Assembly: GCA_022315425.1 (NCBI GenBank)
Contig: JAIUPT010000020.1
Span: forward strand, 124,001 to 188,000
Direction: 5' to 3'
DNA: 64,000 nucleotides
Source: Pseudevernia furfuracea
Lineage: Eukaryota; Ascomycota; Lecanoromycetes; Lecanorales; Parmeliaceae
Shown here: positions 22,468 to 34,451 of the stretch, piece by piece
Numbering within the stretch: position 1 is the stretch's first letter
Layout: each line of letters begins with the position of its first letter
The notes under the pieces: model-generated
Told to the model about the DNA's origin: nothing
The model's database searches: none
Seen by the model: only the letters and a program-made list of their open reading frames with translations
Translations under genes and position numbers: made by a program

Positions 22468-23869
22468 GATGGCGGTTGTCTAGTTTTGTAGGGGTGGAAA
22501 TCCAAAGAAATGATGGTTTTGGTTGGTGGTTGATTGTGGAAGTGAGGTATTCGGAATTTGAAAAGGCCGAAAACATTTGTTTGCCTTCACTGCGATCTGA
22601 TGACGACCTCTTGGCTGTCCGCTTTCATTTTGTGGAATATCAGTCTTATATCAACCAGAAGTTAATATGTTTGCTTTAGCTTAAGATTCTGTGATTGAAA
22701 ACTTCTCCCCGAAGATTCCAGCCCAATCTTTGACACTTTCTCAATGCCGGGAAACTTCTAGATTCTCAGTATCGTCAAAGGACTGACTACAAGCGCCAAC
22801 TTCCGACAGAGTGACCGCTGCCAAATACGGAATTAGAGCGGCGATCAACCTGAGCTCCGAGGCTCTTGTCGTCCTTGACTTTGACATTACTGCTGTGTGC
22901 TGTACTTACTGTCGGATCTCCAACCCTTCAAAAAGAACCCACGCATGCCGTACCAGCAATGAACCCCAACAGTCTCCACACTCGCAGCACTATCCCTAGC
23001 TCCATCTAACCTCCTACCAATAGTCCCACAACAAAAAGCAAACCCACCCATCTTCCAAACCAGGGCCGATTCCGATTCCCCCTGCCTTCAAGCTCAGCTC
23101 CCTCACCTGAAGATGTTATGCTCATCAATCCCATCACGCACCTTCGTGGAGACTCCACGGGGAGGAGGCGACACGAACATTGTGCCAATCAACCTCGTCA
23201 AGCACCCCCCGTTGACACCCCAGGGGCTGTGGATCGGAAACAGTACGGACGTAGGCTTTTGGAAACAGTCGTAAGCGTCTACAACACCCGATCTGGCTTA
23301 CCTAAACCGAGCCGTTCTATACAATCGTGAGACCCGGACACAATCTTGACTGGGAAACTGAGCTTCGTGGTCGAGGACACGAGTTAGGCAGGGGTAGCGG
23401 GGTCACGTAAAACTGGTCTGGTATCGATGTTGGGGAGAATGGTTGCATAGATGAAGATTGTAATGCAATCATGCTCGAATTCTTGCTTGGAAAGTCTTTA
23501 TTACATTTGAAGAGTCAACGGCTGTCCTCTTGCGCCATTTGATGATTCCAGATCGCTTGACACGCTTGATGGATTCTCACGATACGGGAGAATTACATTT
23601 GACGGGCACAACACTACGAGTGCTCTGCTCGCTCAGTCTTGACCATGCTCAAATGATAGCAAACGGCATTTAGCAGATTGCCAGGCTTTCTAGCTACGAC
23701 TAGCAAAGAAAAATCCCAGCCTCTGCAATGCGAAACCCAAAATGTAATCAAAAGTGGCAGTGATCCTTGCACAAGAAGTAGAGCCAAGCATGACTCCAAG
23801 CAAAACAGTCGAAATGGTGGTTGATCAGTTGGCTCACCCGATCCAGTGGAGCGGAAACCACCCATTGTC
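22468..23869. other. Intergenic between unknown protein and kinase
   Basis: Only short unconvincing open frames. This 1.4-kb spacer contains the promoter of the minus-strand unknown gene and the 3' flank of the kinase. Confidence 0.5.
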
Positions 23870-26329
23870 CTAGGAGAAGAAGTTCATTTTGCTCAACAAC
23901 CCTCTTATCCCCTGCTGCACTCTCGCCGCCCTCCTCTTTTTCTCTTTACCCTTCTTCTCGATCTTCCTTTCCGCTTGCGCCGGTAATCCACCCCTCTGCT
24001 GACCCATCCGCACGTTAGCATATGCTGCGTCCGCGATATTAACATTGACAAACTCGTCTTTGCCGAGCGTTATGGAAGGTTTGGCCTGCACCACGTTCCG
24101 AGATGTCAGAGGGCCAAGAATCTCCCACACGGGCCGCAGATTTGCTTTTCTGTAGTTTGAGCGGAAGACAGGATCGGTCTCGAAGCGCTTGCGATCTACT
24201 CTCTTGAAGAGAACGTTACTGTGGAAGCATCCGGGGATGCCTTTGCCAGAAGCCTCTGCTTCTTCCGCCTGCGCAAGAGCGCGGAAGTTTTCCATCTGGA
24301 GCTTTGATTCGTTGTATAGGTGACCAAGTTTAGGGCGAGACCTCGCGTCTTCATTCTGGCAGTGGTACATCAGGTTCCAGAGATTGGAGGTGTAGACCAG
24401 GTCCAATCTTGGGCTCGAGTGAGGTTCGAAGCGGTTGATTTTCGTGTCTTCGAAAAAGTTCAGGGTTTGGTAATGTAGATCGAGCAGTTTTGTTCCGTTT
24501 TGGATGGATTTTCCCAAAGAATAGACATCGCAATGGGGTCCTACGAGCTCGTGAGGGTGACGCCTTCTACGTTCTCTTTCCGGTGTCTTGTCCATCACTT
24601 CCTGCGATCACCTTTAGTAGAGAGTATGATGTGTGAGAATGTCACGAGACACTCACTGGCGGCACGTATCTGTCCCAACATCAGCGAGATCCAGGCAATG
24701 TAGTTCCTATGTTACTTACCCCTCAGTTCCCCCACCCGGTCCAGCGCTCTTGAAGTAACGAATTTCTGCCACGCTTACTCCCATGGTATGTGCCAATCCT
24801 ATTCGTGTAAGTTTCCGTCTTTAGTAAATTTGTTTGGATAAGGTACTTACCGAAATCTGCTAGCTTCACGCAGGGATATAGCCGGTGCGTGTCTAGATCA
24901 GGCGCGGCAAGCAACATGTTCTCCGGCTTTATATCCATATGTACAATACCGTCCCATCCGTGCTTACGGGACGATGGCTTGTTGGTCCCATAACAGCAAT
25001 ACCAGAGGGCGTTCGCCATGGAGTGGAAGACATGCCACAGAAACGCTTCCGGAAGAATAAGGCTGCATGCGCATTAGTCGATGATAACCTCGACGTTCAG
25101 GGCATTAGGCAGGATTTATACCGGTGCCTATGGTACCAAGCTATCAGATCCCAGAAATCTCCGTAGTCAGCATACTCGTAGCAGATCCTGTGCCTAGGTT
25201 CTGATCTGCTGATTTTCCCCATTTCATTTCTCCAGAATTTCTCGCCGATGTAAGCCCATTCCACTACCTTTCAGACCAATCAATTAGAAAGCACATCACA
25301 ACTCCCCGGGCATAGTCTACCTACGTTTATCACATTCTTGCATCCCAAATCATTCAGCCTCCGTGTCAGATGGGCCTCGGAACAATAATCCTGGAGAATC
25401 ATTCGGATTTAGCATTCATTTCCAGAGAAATTTGGAAAGGCGTAGTAGGTTTTGGCTTCCAATGTGTGACTTGTGATTCACGGTGGTGTAGGAAAGAAGG
25501 ACATCGCTTCAGAATAAACATACCTTAAAGAAGTCATGGGGACGTGACTCTTTAGTCGCTATTCTAATAGGCTGTTTGGCTTCAGAACTTGCTCTTGACC
25601 GAAGCCGTGGGCTACTCACTGGTCCATTCTCGCGGGTTCTCTCCCAAAGCATCACTGTAGCAAGTCCTTCTGTCAGCGTCTCCATCCATCGCACGATTTT
25701 GGGTCACAGTAGAGCGCCAGGGAGTAGCATATGCCCTTGAGGAACGTATGAGGCGACCGCATGGTATGTCGCAACATCAATCAACAAAAACTACTCTTCC
25801 CAATAGACATACCTTCACCAAAGCCGCCCTTCCCGAGAGCGCGTATCGGCCTCCATGCGGGCCCCGCGATCAATGATGCTGGCAAAGCTTCTTCTTGTCT
25901 CATTATGCCTTTCAATAGTAACGCTCGACCACCCTGACCTGGTACGGTTGTAGAGTCTCCTCGGAGTAGTGTGTCTGAGTAATAATCGAGTACCTTCCTA
26001 TCAAAGTCCCCTCGTTGATACTTCTTTTTGAGCTCCGCACTAAACTCACTTGGTAGGTTTGACCTGTTGCGGGTATCCGTTTCATCCGCAAACATGGGCT
26101 TTGCTTGAGTATTAAGACCAAGTAATCTCTCTATTTCTTTTTCCGCCTCCAAGGTTGGTACTCTGATGAGACTCTCATGGCCTGCGATAAGCATGGGAGG
26201 CTCCGCCGGAATGTCTGGGACGTCAAGTATTCGTGCGAACACCTGCTGGAAGTCTTCTTCATTTTGGATCCTAGGTCGTTTGTTTGACGAATTGCTCTGC
26301 CCTTGCGGGCCTGCCATGCTGCGTTTCAT
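23870..26329 (-). CDS. Serine/threonine protein kinase, nine exons
   Basis: Exons, 5' to 3', are 26329-25813, 25654-25620, 25571-25524, 25390-25325, 25267-25122, 25062-24851, 24798-24720, 24669-24657 and 24601-23870; 615 residues with consistent phases. Kinase landmarks in order: glycine loop GKGGFGEV, ATP-binding Lys in IATKES, helix-C Glu in CSEAHLTRRL, catalytic loop HMDIKPEN, DFG (ADFGLAHTMG), an activation loop ending GYVPPE, and DVYSLG. The N-terminal 170 residues are unrelated to kinases and begin with a basic segment (SNKRPRI). The tail is Lys/Arg-rich (RKIEKKGKEKKRRAARV). All catalytic residues are present, so it should be active. One exon is only 13 bases. The 48-base intron 25572-25619 is a multiple of three, so its retention would keep the frame. 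The start could instead be an upstream ATG at 26476. Confidence 0.85.
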
Positions 26330-27284
26330 GTTGTCCGAATTGATTTGGGGATTTGCATACGCAGATTGTGTAGCACGAAGAAAGTGTTGGAGGAAAAAAG
26401 TTGTGCTGGATAAGCAAGTAGCCGCATGCAGCGAAAAAAGACACGCGAGGTATGAAAGGACAAAGGGGAGGGTCACAAGGAAAGGCCATGAAAGCTCGCG
26501 TCATTTGCGGAAAGGAGACAATGCAATCAGAAACCTTTCAGTTTGCTGTATCCTTCAGGCGCTGCAGGATAGCTTACCCGCCAAGACCTTTCCTCTACTC
26601 GAGCCGGTGTGGACTCAGAAAAATTACGAGAGGCAATGGACAAGGCAATTGAGAATTCGAAAGGCTTCGAACAGCCTTGAGTTGCTTTGTGTATTCTGCG
26701 GTGGGCAGAACAGGACGAGTTTTGTTCCTAGATACCCCCACGCTCGCGTGAAAGCAAACTTCGTATAGGTGGATAGACTGGATCGTCGATGTAATTTGGT
26801 GACCTCGAGCTCATTGTTGACATGACGCGACATTTGCTTCCACTGACTGCGCACGACTCTCTCTCTCATCTGCTTGTAGATGCAATGATGCATAGTACAA
26901 TTGCGACTGAAAAGACTTTCATACGTCGAACCCCTCTCATGAGTGCTTCGGTCTAAAATTATTGGCGAGATTGATCACTCCCCTCGGGCCCCAGTGCTCC
27001 TAGGAACTCGCGTGCAGCCCACGTCAAATGAGATATTGCTGGTCATGTTTCTGTACCGCCCTGAGATCTGTGTGCACGTTGTAATCCCCGCAAGATGCTT
27101 TACACGACGGTAAAAGGTGATCTAGGCAGGTTTTCCGGTTTGGCGTCATCCAAAAGCGCCCGCTCCTCATCTCGTTGCGCGTTGCGACATCTCGAACTCT
27201 CAATGGCACGACCTGTGTAGTAGGCCCGTAACGTATGCTCGCCTCGAGAGACATGGAATCCTTCCTCTTCCCCTCATTCCTTTC
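26330..27284. other. Intergenic; kinase promoter region
   Basis: The upstream region of the kinase and 3' flank of the GT90 gene. No supported gene or repeat. Confidence 0.5.
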
Positions 27285-29199
27285 CTATCTATCCCATGGA
27301 CACTCCCCGGTTCTATCCCTCTCAGGCCCCCAAATCCTCGCGTACTCCAACAGGACCCTCCACGTCGCAAGCTTCATGTCAACCGGCCTCCATGTCTTTT
27401 GCGCCCAGTTCCTTCCATCCTCTGCGATCGTTTTCGCAATCTCCCGTCCCTTCTCGGTCTCCAGAAAGAACCTCACCATCTCCGGCAACTCCTTCATGCC
27501 CACAGTGACTGGCACATAATGAACCCAAGGCACCAGGAAGTCATCATGCCACTCTTGGAATATTGTCATTTTAAGTACTGTGTTATGAGAATGTAAGAGA
27601 CGCTGGAAACGTTCAGTGTAGGTAACACCATCGACGTCGAGGGAGAGTTTGCTGCCGTAGGACGTGTGATAGTCTTCGTGCTCGGTGGTAAATGCTATGC
27701 CTTCTTTTGGATCTCTGATACTTTTGCACACTTCGTCTGAGCAGTGATCCAATTTCGAGAATTTTACATGGATGTATTTTGACAGCGATTTCATGGTACT
27801 TATGTAGGACTCCCAAAAGCCAGTGTCGCTATCTTGCCGAAGGAGAGTTATAGGTTTGCTTCCGTTATTGAGACCTTGAACTGCCCTGTACCGCTGGCCC
27901 CCTTTCCACCTGTCATCTTTTCTTTTTGTGTATATGCCATCCGACGAACCACCAACCCAGTATAGCCGATCCTGCTTCTGGTCCCACGGCATATCCTCGT
28001 TCTCATCGTATGGTCTATAGCTAGCCATGAATGCAGAGTTGTAATCTGGGGAGGGCATGGTCAAGTCCTGGGAGGTAGAAAGTTTACAGCGCGAGATGAC
28101 TGGCACGAGATGATTGGTAAACCAAAAACTTCCCGGCGATACAAAGATGCCGTATTGGTTTGCAGCTTCAGACGACTCGCATATATTCCTGTTATAAGAA
28201 TTGTTCTTTGTGAACAGTAGCTGCTCTGATTCTTCCTCGGGGCTATACTTTTGAGGCGGCTGAGAAAAGAGAGCTGAACGGGATGGGGAGCTGAGCGGAC
28301 AAGATCTACGGAGATTATGGGGCTAGTTCTTCCATAACGACTCGTAGCTAGCTAATATGCTGCTTACTGGATTGCGATTTCCCAAGTTGGCTGTTCTCCG
28401 AGATAATGAAAGTTCAATTGCTGAGGTGACTTTGGGTTGATCTCCCATGGATTGTTCGAGTCATTCTGGTGGAGGGGACAGCGTTGAACAGCTTCTGAGA
28501 CAGCGTCGTAAGGAGCAAACACCATGGGTTGATCGAACGGATTGGCCGCGAATTCCATATCTGGAAGGTATTGAAGGAAGAGTTCCATTGAATCCTTACA
28601 TGCAGGGATGTGATTGCCTACGTACGAAACAAATCATAAATATTATAAACTCCTCTCTGAGGGCATTGCATACCTCGTATCGTTGTTCTTTCATTGATAA
28701 AAGATAAATGATGATCCTTGACCTGAACGCCGAGCATTTTCCCATCGAATTGCCTTGGACCTAGGACGTCTCGTACTCTTTTACGCAGCTCGCGGGCAGA
28801 GATGCCCCAATACGGCTCGAACATGGCCGTAATAGTATCGTATTCATCGATTATCGTAGCATTCAACTCGACGGCGACACGATACCAATCTTCGAACCCA
28901 GGTGGTGGCTCTCTGTAGTATCTACTTCTGTAATTCGCCATGGCTTGTTGTAACGACTTCGACTGACGCTCGACAATGTCGGTGGCTTTGCGCCTGGCAT
29001 GCTCAACGAGGAATTCTATTGGGTGCTTCTGGGGGCTCGTTGAACTTAGGGAACTGAGGCTGAGATAAGTAGCATCCATATCTGCAGTTGGGTCGGGTGA
29101 CGTTGAGCCATAGAAGCGGTGGAAATATAGGAAAGCTATGATGCACAAGAAAGTGAAGGGTTTCCAAAGCCGCTGGCAAGACTGCTGGAATAGAGTCAT
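27285..29199 (-). CDS. GT90 (CAP10-like) glycosyltransferase
   Basis: Three exons, 29199-28674, 28617-28368 and 28290-27285, with introns of 56 and 77 bases; 593 residues. A short cytosolic tail is followed by one membrane segment (FTFLCIIAFLYFHRFYG), so this is a type II Golgi protein. The CAP10 landmarks are RYYREPPPGFEDWYRVA near the N-terminus, a central NQYGIFVSPGSFWF, and a C-terminal block YGSKLSLDVDGVTYTERFQR, LLHSHNTVLKMTIFQEWHDD and PWVHYVPVTVGMKELPEMV. Cryptococcus CAP10 is needed for capsule and related enzymes are xylosyltransferases; here a role in wall or secreted glycans is inferred. The ATG at 29199 is preferred to the open-frame start at 29358 because the membrane anchor follows directly. 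Confidence 0.9.
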
Positions 29200-29496
29200 C
29201 GCTGCTGGACGTTTGCAAAGGTTTCCGGAGATTGAAAGACAGAAAGACAGAAAGACAGCCTTCAGAACAAATGTCCCATCCTCTGGCGGGGCTCCTCGGG
29301 CGTAAGATGCCTTGGCATGTTGTATTCGGCCATTTCTTCCAAACCCCGCCGCATGCAATCTCGCACCTTGTATTTAGCCCAGGGAAAGTCCCCTGGAATA
29401 TCTGTTTCATGTGCAATTGCCACACGATCTAGGTAGACTGGACTCACTGGAGGGGAGGGTTTCCAGGAACGTTCGTGCATGTTTCGTGTATGTATG

Positions 29497-29557
29497 CGGA
29501 GGTCTGCACCAAAAGTCCTGCACATGCGCTAGTGGCAGCCCTTACCCTGTTTTCGGA
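29497..29557 (-). repeat. Dispersed ~60-bp element, copy A
   Basis: Shares cggaggtc-n-gcac, aaagtc, gcgctagt and cagccct with copies at 58504 and 62962. It lies about 300 bases upstream of the GT90 start codon. The strand is given as that of the downstream gene. Confidence 0.7.
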
Positions 29558-29558
29558 A

Positions 29559-29653
29559 GTGGGCTGGTAATTCACACCCTACCCCGGAACATACCCCCGG
29601 GATGCGCTATCCGGGTAGTCCCGGGGTAGGGTGTGGGTGAATTACCAGCCCAC
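29559..29653. repeat. 95-bp foldback (inverted repeat)
   Basis: The left arm 29559-29587 begins gtgggctggtaattcaca, and the right arm 29621-29653 is its reverse complement apart from a 4-base indel. A shorter inner pair (acccccggg / cccgggt-type) sits in the loop. The whole can fold into a long hairpin. No clear target-site duplication is visible. Confidence 0.85.
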
Positions 29654-30313
29654 GAGGTTGCCGCGGGAGTGACTTGGGGGTGGGGCCTGTGGGCTTGGTG
29701 TGAGTTCACCAGTTGGTGATTCTGTTTGTCTTTGTTCAACGCGATCAAAGATTCAAAGACCATTCTCTATTACTCTACTCAACTTCTCAGTCAAAGTCAT
29801 TAGTTATGCTCAGCTTGCGAGCAGCCAGTATTATATCCTAATCATCATCCAAGCGATAATCCAAGCGAGGCTGCAGATGCTGAAGTCTCGTTCGAGACTA
29901 CTATTCAACAACTCGAATTTTTGTCGTCGATGTAAGGATCGCCAAAGTTATTTCGTTTCAGAAAGTCCAGTTTGATGAATAAAGCCGATAATTTCTTGAA
30001 ACCCTTTATCACGACTGACTCCACTGTTTTCCATGATGTGACTTTGAACAACAACTATGTCAACGCGTTCCATGTGCTGGTTTTGACCTATCACAAGTTA
30101 CCGTTTCCTCCCACCTTGTGGCCACCTTGTGGGAAAAACCAAACGGGGTGAAGACGGCAAGTCCCGCCACCGTTTTCCTGACTGAGAAACCGGTCAGACT
30201 AATCTGAGAGTCTTAGAAATCTGGAACAAGTTTGGTTCCCGGGCCAGCACGAAGATGTTGGCGGCGACCTCGTGGACGACCACGGATGCTCAGTCGTATC
30301 ACTCGCTTGGCCA

Positions 30314-30964
30314 ATGGACAAACTCGACCCATTGCTTGGCCTTGACGAGAATTACTTTGATAGTCAAGTACAAGTTCTGATTGAGTATTACCGCCAGAGA
30401 AAAGACTATCGTAAACTGGGAGAAGGTACGTAATATACCAAAACCGAACCAACCCTTTGCTCAAATGTTGCCTCTACGTAGCACCAGCGACACGCAAACG
30501 GTTGCGCTCGGCATATTCTACGCGAGAGCATGCCGCAGCCCTGGGTGGTACTACAGGCGCGACCCCCAGACTGCCGACGAGACGAGTGAGCTACTTGTGA
30601 ACACGAATGAGAAAATTCATCAGACTGTGCGCCTGCGACTCGGCAAGGCGAACCGTGACGCCTTCGACAACGCTTCGTTTCAGCCGACTTCCTTGAGTAA
30701 ATACCCCCCCCTGCTGAACCAAATGGGGTCGACCAGAAGGGAGCCGGACAGAAAGGGGCTGAACGGGAAGGGAAGTACGTCTGGGTCTGGAACGGCTGGA
30801 GTGATACCAAGAAGCTCGAAGAGGCAGAGGTGGGCAAGAAGTACGAAACTACGCTTACAACTAAGCTTAAGGATGCGGCAAAAAACAATAAGTCGGATGA
30901 GAAGCCCGATACCTCTGTCTCGTGGCTCAAGGTCGTGGGCAATATGTTTGCGTTCCGGGCTTGA
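30314..30964 (+). pseudogene. Unknown protein gene interrupted by a frameshift at a C-run
   Basis: Exon one at 30314-30425 encodes MDKLDPLLGLDENYFDSQVQ followed by EYYRQRKDYRKLG, with a clean donor and a 56-base intron to 30481. Further coding-like sequence follows: TVRLRLGKANRDAFDNASFQ then PTSLSKYPP in one frame up to an 8-C run at 30704-30711. From there the frame shifts by one base to PAEPNGVDQKG...KYVWVWNGWSDTKKLEEAEV...SWLKVVGNMFAFRA and a stop at 30962-30964. One extra C would restore a continuous frame. The middle part around 30482-30623 cannot be spliced with confidence. I do not recognise the family. Either a homopolymer sequencing error in a working gene or a recent pseudogene. Confidence 0.5.
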
Positions 30965-31511
30965 GTTTGGCACATCCAAGCTTTGCTGGTTCAAGTAAGT
31001 GAATTGCGAGATTTTTGTGGAAGATAGACATGAGGATGAGGATGCCGTTGTCCTCTCAAAAGTCTTATATTTGTCTGGTTTATTTTTGAAATAGCTCATT
31101 TGGCTGAATTTCCTTTTGTAATCCGAAATTCGTCCGCTGAGTACGTGGTCAGTATAAAATTAAGTGTGGTAATGAAAAGCATTCGTTTATACGCCTGAGT
31201 ATCACATGCGCTCCTCTGAACTGAGATGTCTTGGGCCCTCGGTCACAGTTCCGTCAAAAGCAGCTACAGATCTTGAAACAGCCGAACTCGTAGTAAGCGC
31301 CAAAGAGCCGCAACTTTTTCATAGTCGTCAGAATATTAGAATAAGGATAATTTAATACTTCCAGCAGTCCCCAGTGCTACCTGTATATCCACCAGCACCA
31401 GCCAGCACCAGCTGCGCATATCGCATATATATGGTTTGAAAGGGAAGCGAGTTGGGCTGCGCTCTCGTAGACACATATCGAATCAATTCGATCCATCTTT
31501 GTGACCGCCTT
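30965..31511. other. Intergenic between convergent genes
   Basis: The 3' flanks of the frame-broken gene (plus) and the STAND-type N-domain gene (minus). Nothing else is supported. Confidence 0.45.
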
Positions 31512-32916
31512 TCACCTCTCAACTTTCTCTTCTCCGTTGTCTCCTCTTGAAGAGCTTCTCCGTCTGATATAAGAATGCGTCGAATTGTCTCTTCGATGAT
31601 CTCTGTCCACCGGATGCACTTCCGTACTCACGCTCCGGTGCTGTTGAGGCGTCCTATTTATCGTGATGAAGGGCTCCTGTTTGTAGCGACTGCCGGCGCC
31701 AGGACTGAGTCGTTCATACCGATCGCTGGGATCGTGATATGAAGCGGGTCGATGACGAGGAACAGTGTCGGGAACAACCAGCGATGGGCTGGGAGGGATT
31801 GGCTTTGTAGTCTGGGAAGAGCTTCGCGCACGACCAAAATCTGCCGTTAAACTGACAGCGTCATGGCCTTTTGAAGGTTTTTTTCTCTCCTTTTTCGGAA
31901 GGTTATCCACCTTGTGTCTGTCCCTTGCGTCGCGCTCATACTTGCGCCACGACTTTCCTGGAGACTCGTACGGCTCATCATAGGAGCTATCTTCGGTCAC
32001 ATTATCCCCGTCATCTTTGTCAGTCGAAAAAGAGAAATGGGGAGGCTGCTGAGTGCTAGAATGCTGACGGCGATGCGTGTGCGGCTTTGGTGGGGGCGGT
32101 GGGTACGGTGGCCCCTTATTATGGAAGGATGTATCAAAGGGAAACTCCTGGTAGACAGAATGAGGACGAGGCTGGAAGCTGCTTGCCTCCGGATTCACTA
32201 TGGAGAAAGATCTAGCATGACTCTCCATACGTACTCTCTCAAGAGGCGGAGCGTCAATGTAGTCGACAGCAGTACCGAGTGCTGCGTCAACGGCCTGAGG
32301 CTCTAACCCACTCTTGCACAACTCTCGCTCGAGCGGCTTCACATCTCCTTCATGTAGCGATTGTCGGAGTTTTCGCATTTTGCTTGGACTCCAGTTGTTG
32401 ATCTCTTGAATTGCTCTCAGAATGCCTTCCTGACCACCCTCAAGACGCCTCAGAGAGCCGTAAACGAGAGTCATGTACCATATTTGTAGCATTTGCTCGT
32501 GCAAGCCAATCCTCCGGCGTAAATCAGTGAGACCTCCAGACTCCTTGAGGGTAAACAGCAGACGACGGCCAGCTCCCTCGTCATGAATTTTCTCGTATTT
32601 GGTAAGTAGGGACTCCAGCTTCCTAGAATCTGTTCTCAGTCCTTTCAAATGGTCTTCCAGTTGAGTATATCTGAGGTAAGTCAGTACACGACGAGTACGC
32701 GTCTAGTCTGCCATACCCTTGGGGTCCTGCACGGTCTACAAGATTGCCTGTGATGGCGGCCTCCGCCCCGATCCTCTCCAGAACAACAGCAGTACTCTTC
32801 GCCTTCTCTGCTATCTCGTCGAATTCCTTTGGAGCATCGTTGTACCTCACGCACATATCATATATGAACGAACACGCGTTCACGAGGTCTCCGATACCAA
32901 GGCCTGGAGCAGCCAT
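31512..32916 (-). CDS. Protein with fungal STAND-type N-terminal domain and disordered tail
   Basis: Two exons, 32916-32717 and 32670-31512, with a 46-base intron; 452 residues. The splice joins DRAGPQG to YTQLEDHLKGLRTDSRK. The first 180 residues are helical and resemble the fungal N-terminal domain found on NLR/STAND proteins and related to the HeLo-like group: MAAPGLGIGDLVNACSFIYD, APKEFDEIAEKAKSTAVVLE, then YEKIHDEGAGRRLLFTLKES. No NACHT or NB-ARC nucleotide-binding domain and no repeats follow. Instead there is a Pro/Ser/Arg/Asp-rich disordered tail with a poly-Pro patch (PYPPPPPKPHTH) and an Arg/Ser C-terminus. It is widespread in Pezizomycotina without known function; a signalling or adaptor role is inference. 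Confidence 0.75.
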
Positions 32917-34451
32917 TGTCCGTTAATCAGAACTACACTGGCAATAAGGCTAGCACGGATTAAACACAAAAGCACATAATACGTATTGCCTATTGAGCAC
33001 GCTTGAGGAGAGACTAATATGGGGATATAACAGACAGAAATTTGCAAGAGTCAGTAGAGTTTTAACGTCAATGAAAGGGCATTAGTCTCAGTAATTCAGA
33101 CTCTATGTTCGAGGGGGGGGGCCGGAAGATTATATTGTGCCGAGCCGATTCCGTCATACCCCCCCCTCTATAGAGGCCGGTGGGGCCAAGCTCAGACTAA
33201 AAGGGCATCGCAAGAGCGCGACATGACGCAAAATACTGCACCGCCACAAGCTGACGTGGCGGAAGTACGGCCACTGATACGCACGCCACACACACCCATT
33301 AATCGAGGCGTTCTTACATGTTACACAAAAACGAGAAAGAAAGAGAAAAAGTAAGATGTGAGGTGGCGCAGCACAGCCAACGGCATGCATGATGCACAGC
33401 ATCGATGGAGGCGTTCTTACGTCCCTGATGGCAATTAACACACACAAAGGCTTAGTGCGTTGGAATCGTCGAGCCCTTCGCGACGATTATCTAGGCCTGC
33501 TTTTGGCCTGTTCATTTTGTCAGCAACCAGATTTCGCTATGACGGACAGCTTGTCAAAATATGGTTCTCAGACCCCTTCATATGCAGTATGCGCAGTTGG
33601 TATAGGTAACCCCTAGGGAGATTGGAAGCCGTAGGGTAGAGAAACTCTCACGGTGATAGGAACCGTAGGGTAGAGGAAAACCTTGGGGCAATTAGAAGCC
33701 GTAGGGTAGCGGGAAGCCGCAGGGTGGTGGGAAACCATGGGCTAGAGAAACCCCTAGATGATTGGAAGTCATAGGGCATAGGGAAATCGCAGAGCAGAAA
33801 GATTCCTACGGTGATTGTATGCAAGAACATACACGATACCGAGATTACTGCTTTTCAGAATCCTTGGATAGGGTGGGAGTCTAAAGAGAGATGAAAAAAG
33901 AGTGCCTCATCGATAGAATATGGTGTCCTCTCGATGGAGGGAGAGGATGGGTTTTGGATGAAATAAGGAAATTCCTCGGTAGATGCGAAAGACAAGTCTC
34001 AGGGATTGAGAAACGTCATGTATGGGCGAACGTAGTCTTTGAGAGGACATGGAGTTCTGATCGGCAATATAGGAATAGTGATTTTCAACGTTCGATTTTA
34101 CTATTGCATACGGCCGCAAGTTTAGTAGACAAGCATGGGCCAGAGAATTTTGCCTTCTGATGGAGTTCTGACGGTCGAGTCGGGATTCTTGACATCTTGG
34201 CGCTAGAAGAAGACGGAAATCTGCATAATAGGGACTAACAACGTACGGCGAAGAAGGACGGCCGGCTGCGGAGGTCACCTTACTTAGTCTGTTACACGAA
34301 TACGGAATGTTGTAAGGTCACTAGAAAGCACTATCAAGGGAAGATGTTCGTGCAATTTGCGATGAATAATATATGATCATCTCTACCATCATGTGAAACT
34401 TCTTAGACCCTTCCGGATCCACAACGGCTAACAAATTGAGACGTGTGATTA
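32917..34451. other. 1.5-kb spacer with minisatellite
   Basis: Contains a 9-10 G run near 33112, a C-run near 33163, a direct repeat of gaggcgttcttac (33304 and 33405), and the minisatellite at 33610-33820. No gene is supported. Confidence 0.5.
33610..33820. repeat. Degenerate minisatellite (gaagccgtagggtag units)
   Basis: At least seven imperfect copies of a motif like ttggaagccgtagggtag followed by gaaac or ggaaac, spaced roughly 20-45 bases apart. It lies in a gene-free interval. Confidence 0.75.

Larger units (their letters stand above)
29200..30313. other. Intergenic with dispersed element and foldback
   Basis: The upstream region of the GT90 gene. It contains one copy of the dispersed ~60-bp element (29497) and a 95-bp inverted repeat (29559). 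No gene is supported. Confidence 0.6.

Noticed and set aside
30406..30975. Minus-strand ORF of 189 residues
   Set aside because: The plus strand shows exon/intron borders and protein-like sequence; the minus frame is a shadow.
33112..33180. G-run and C-run suggesting a hairpin
   Set aside because: The flanks do not pair beyond the homopolymers.
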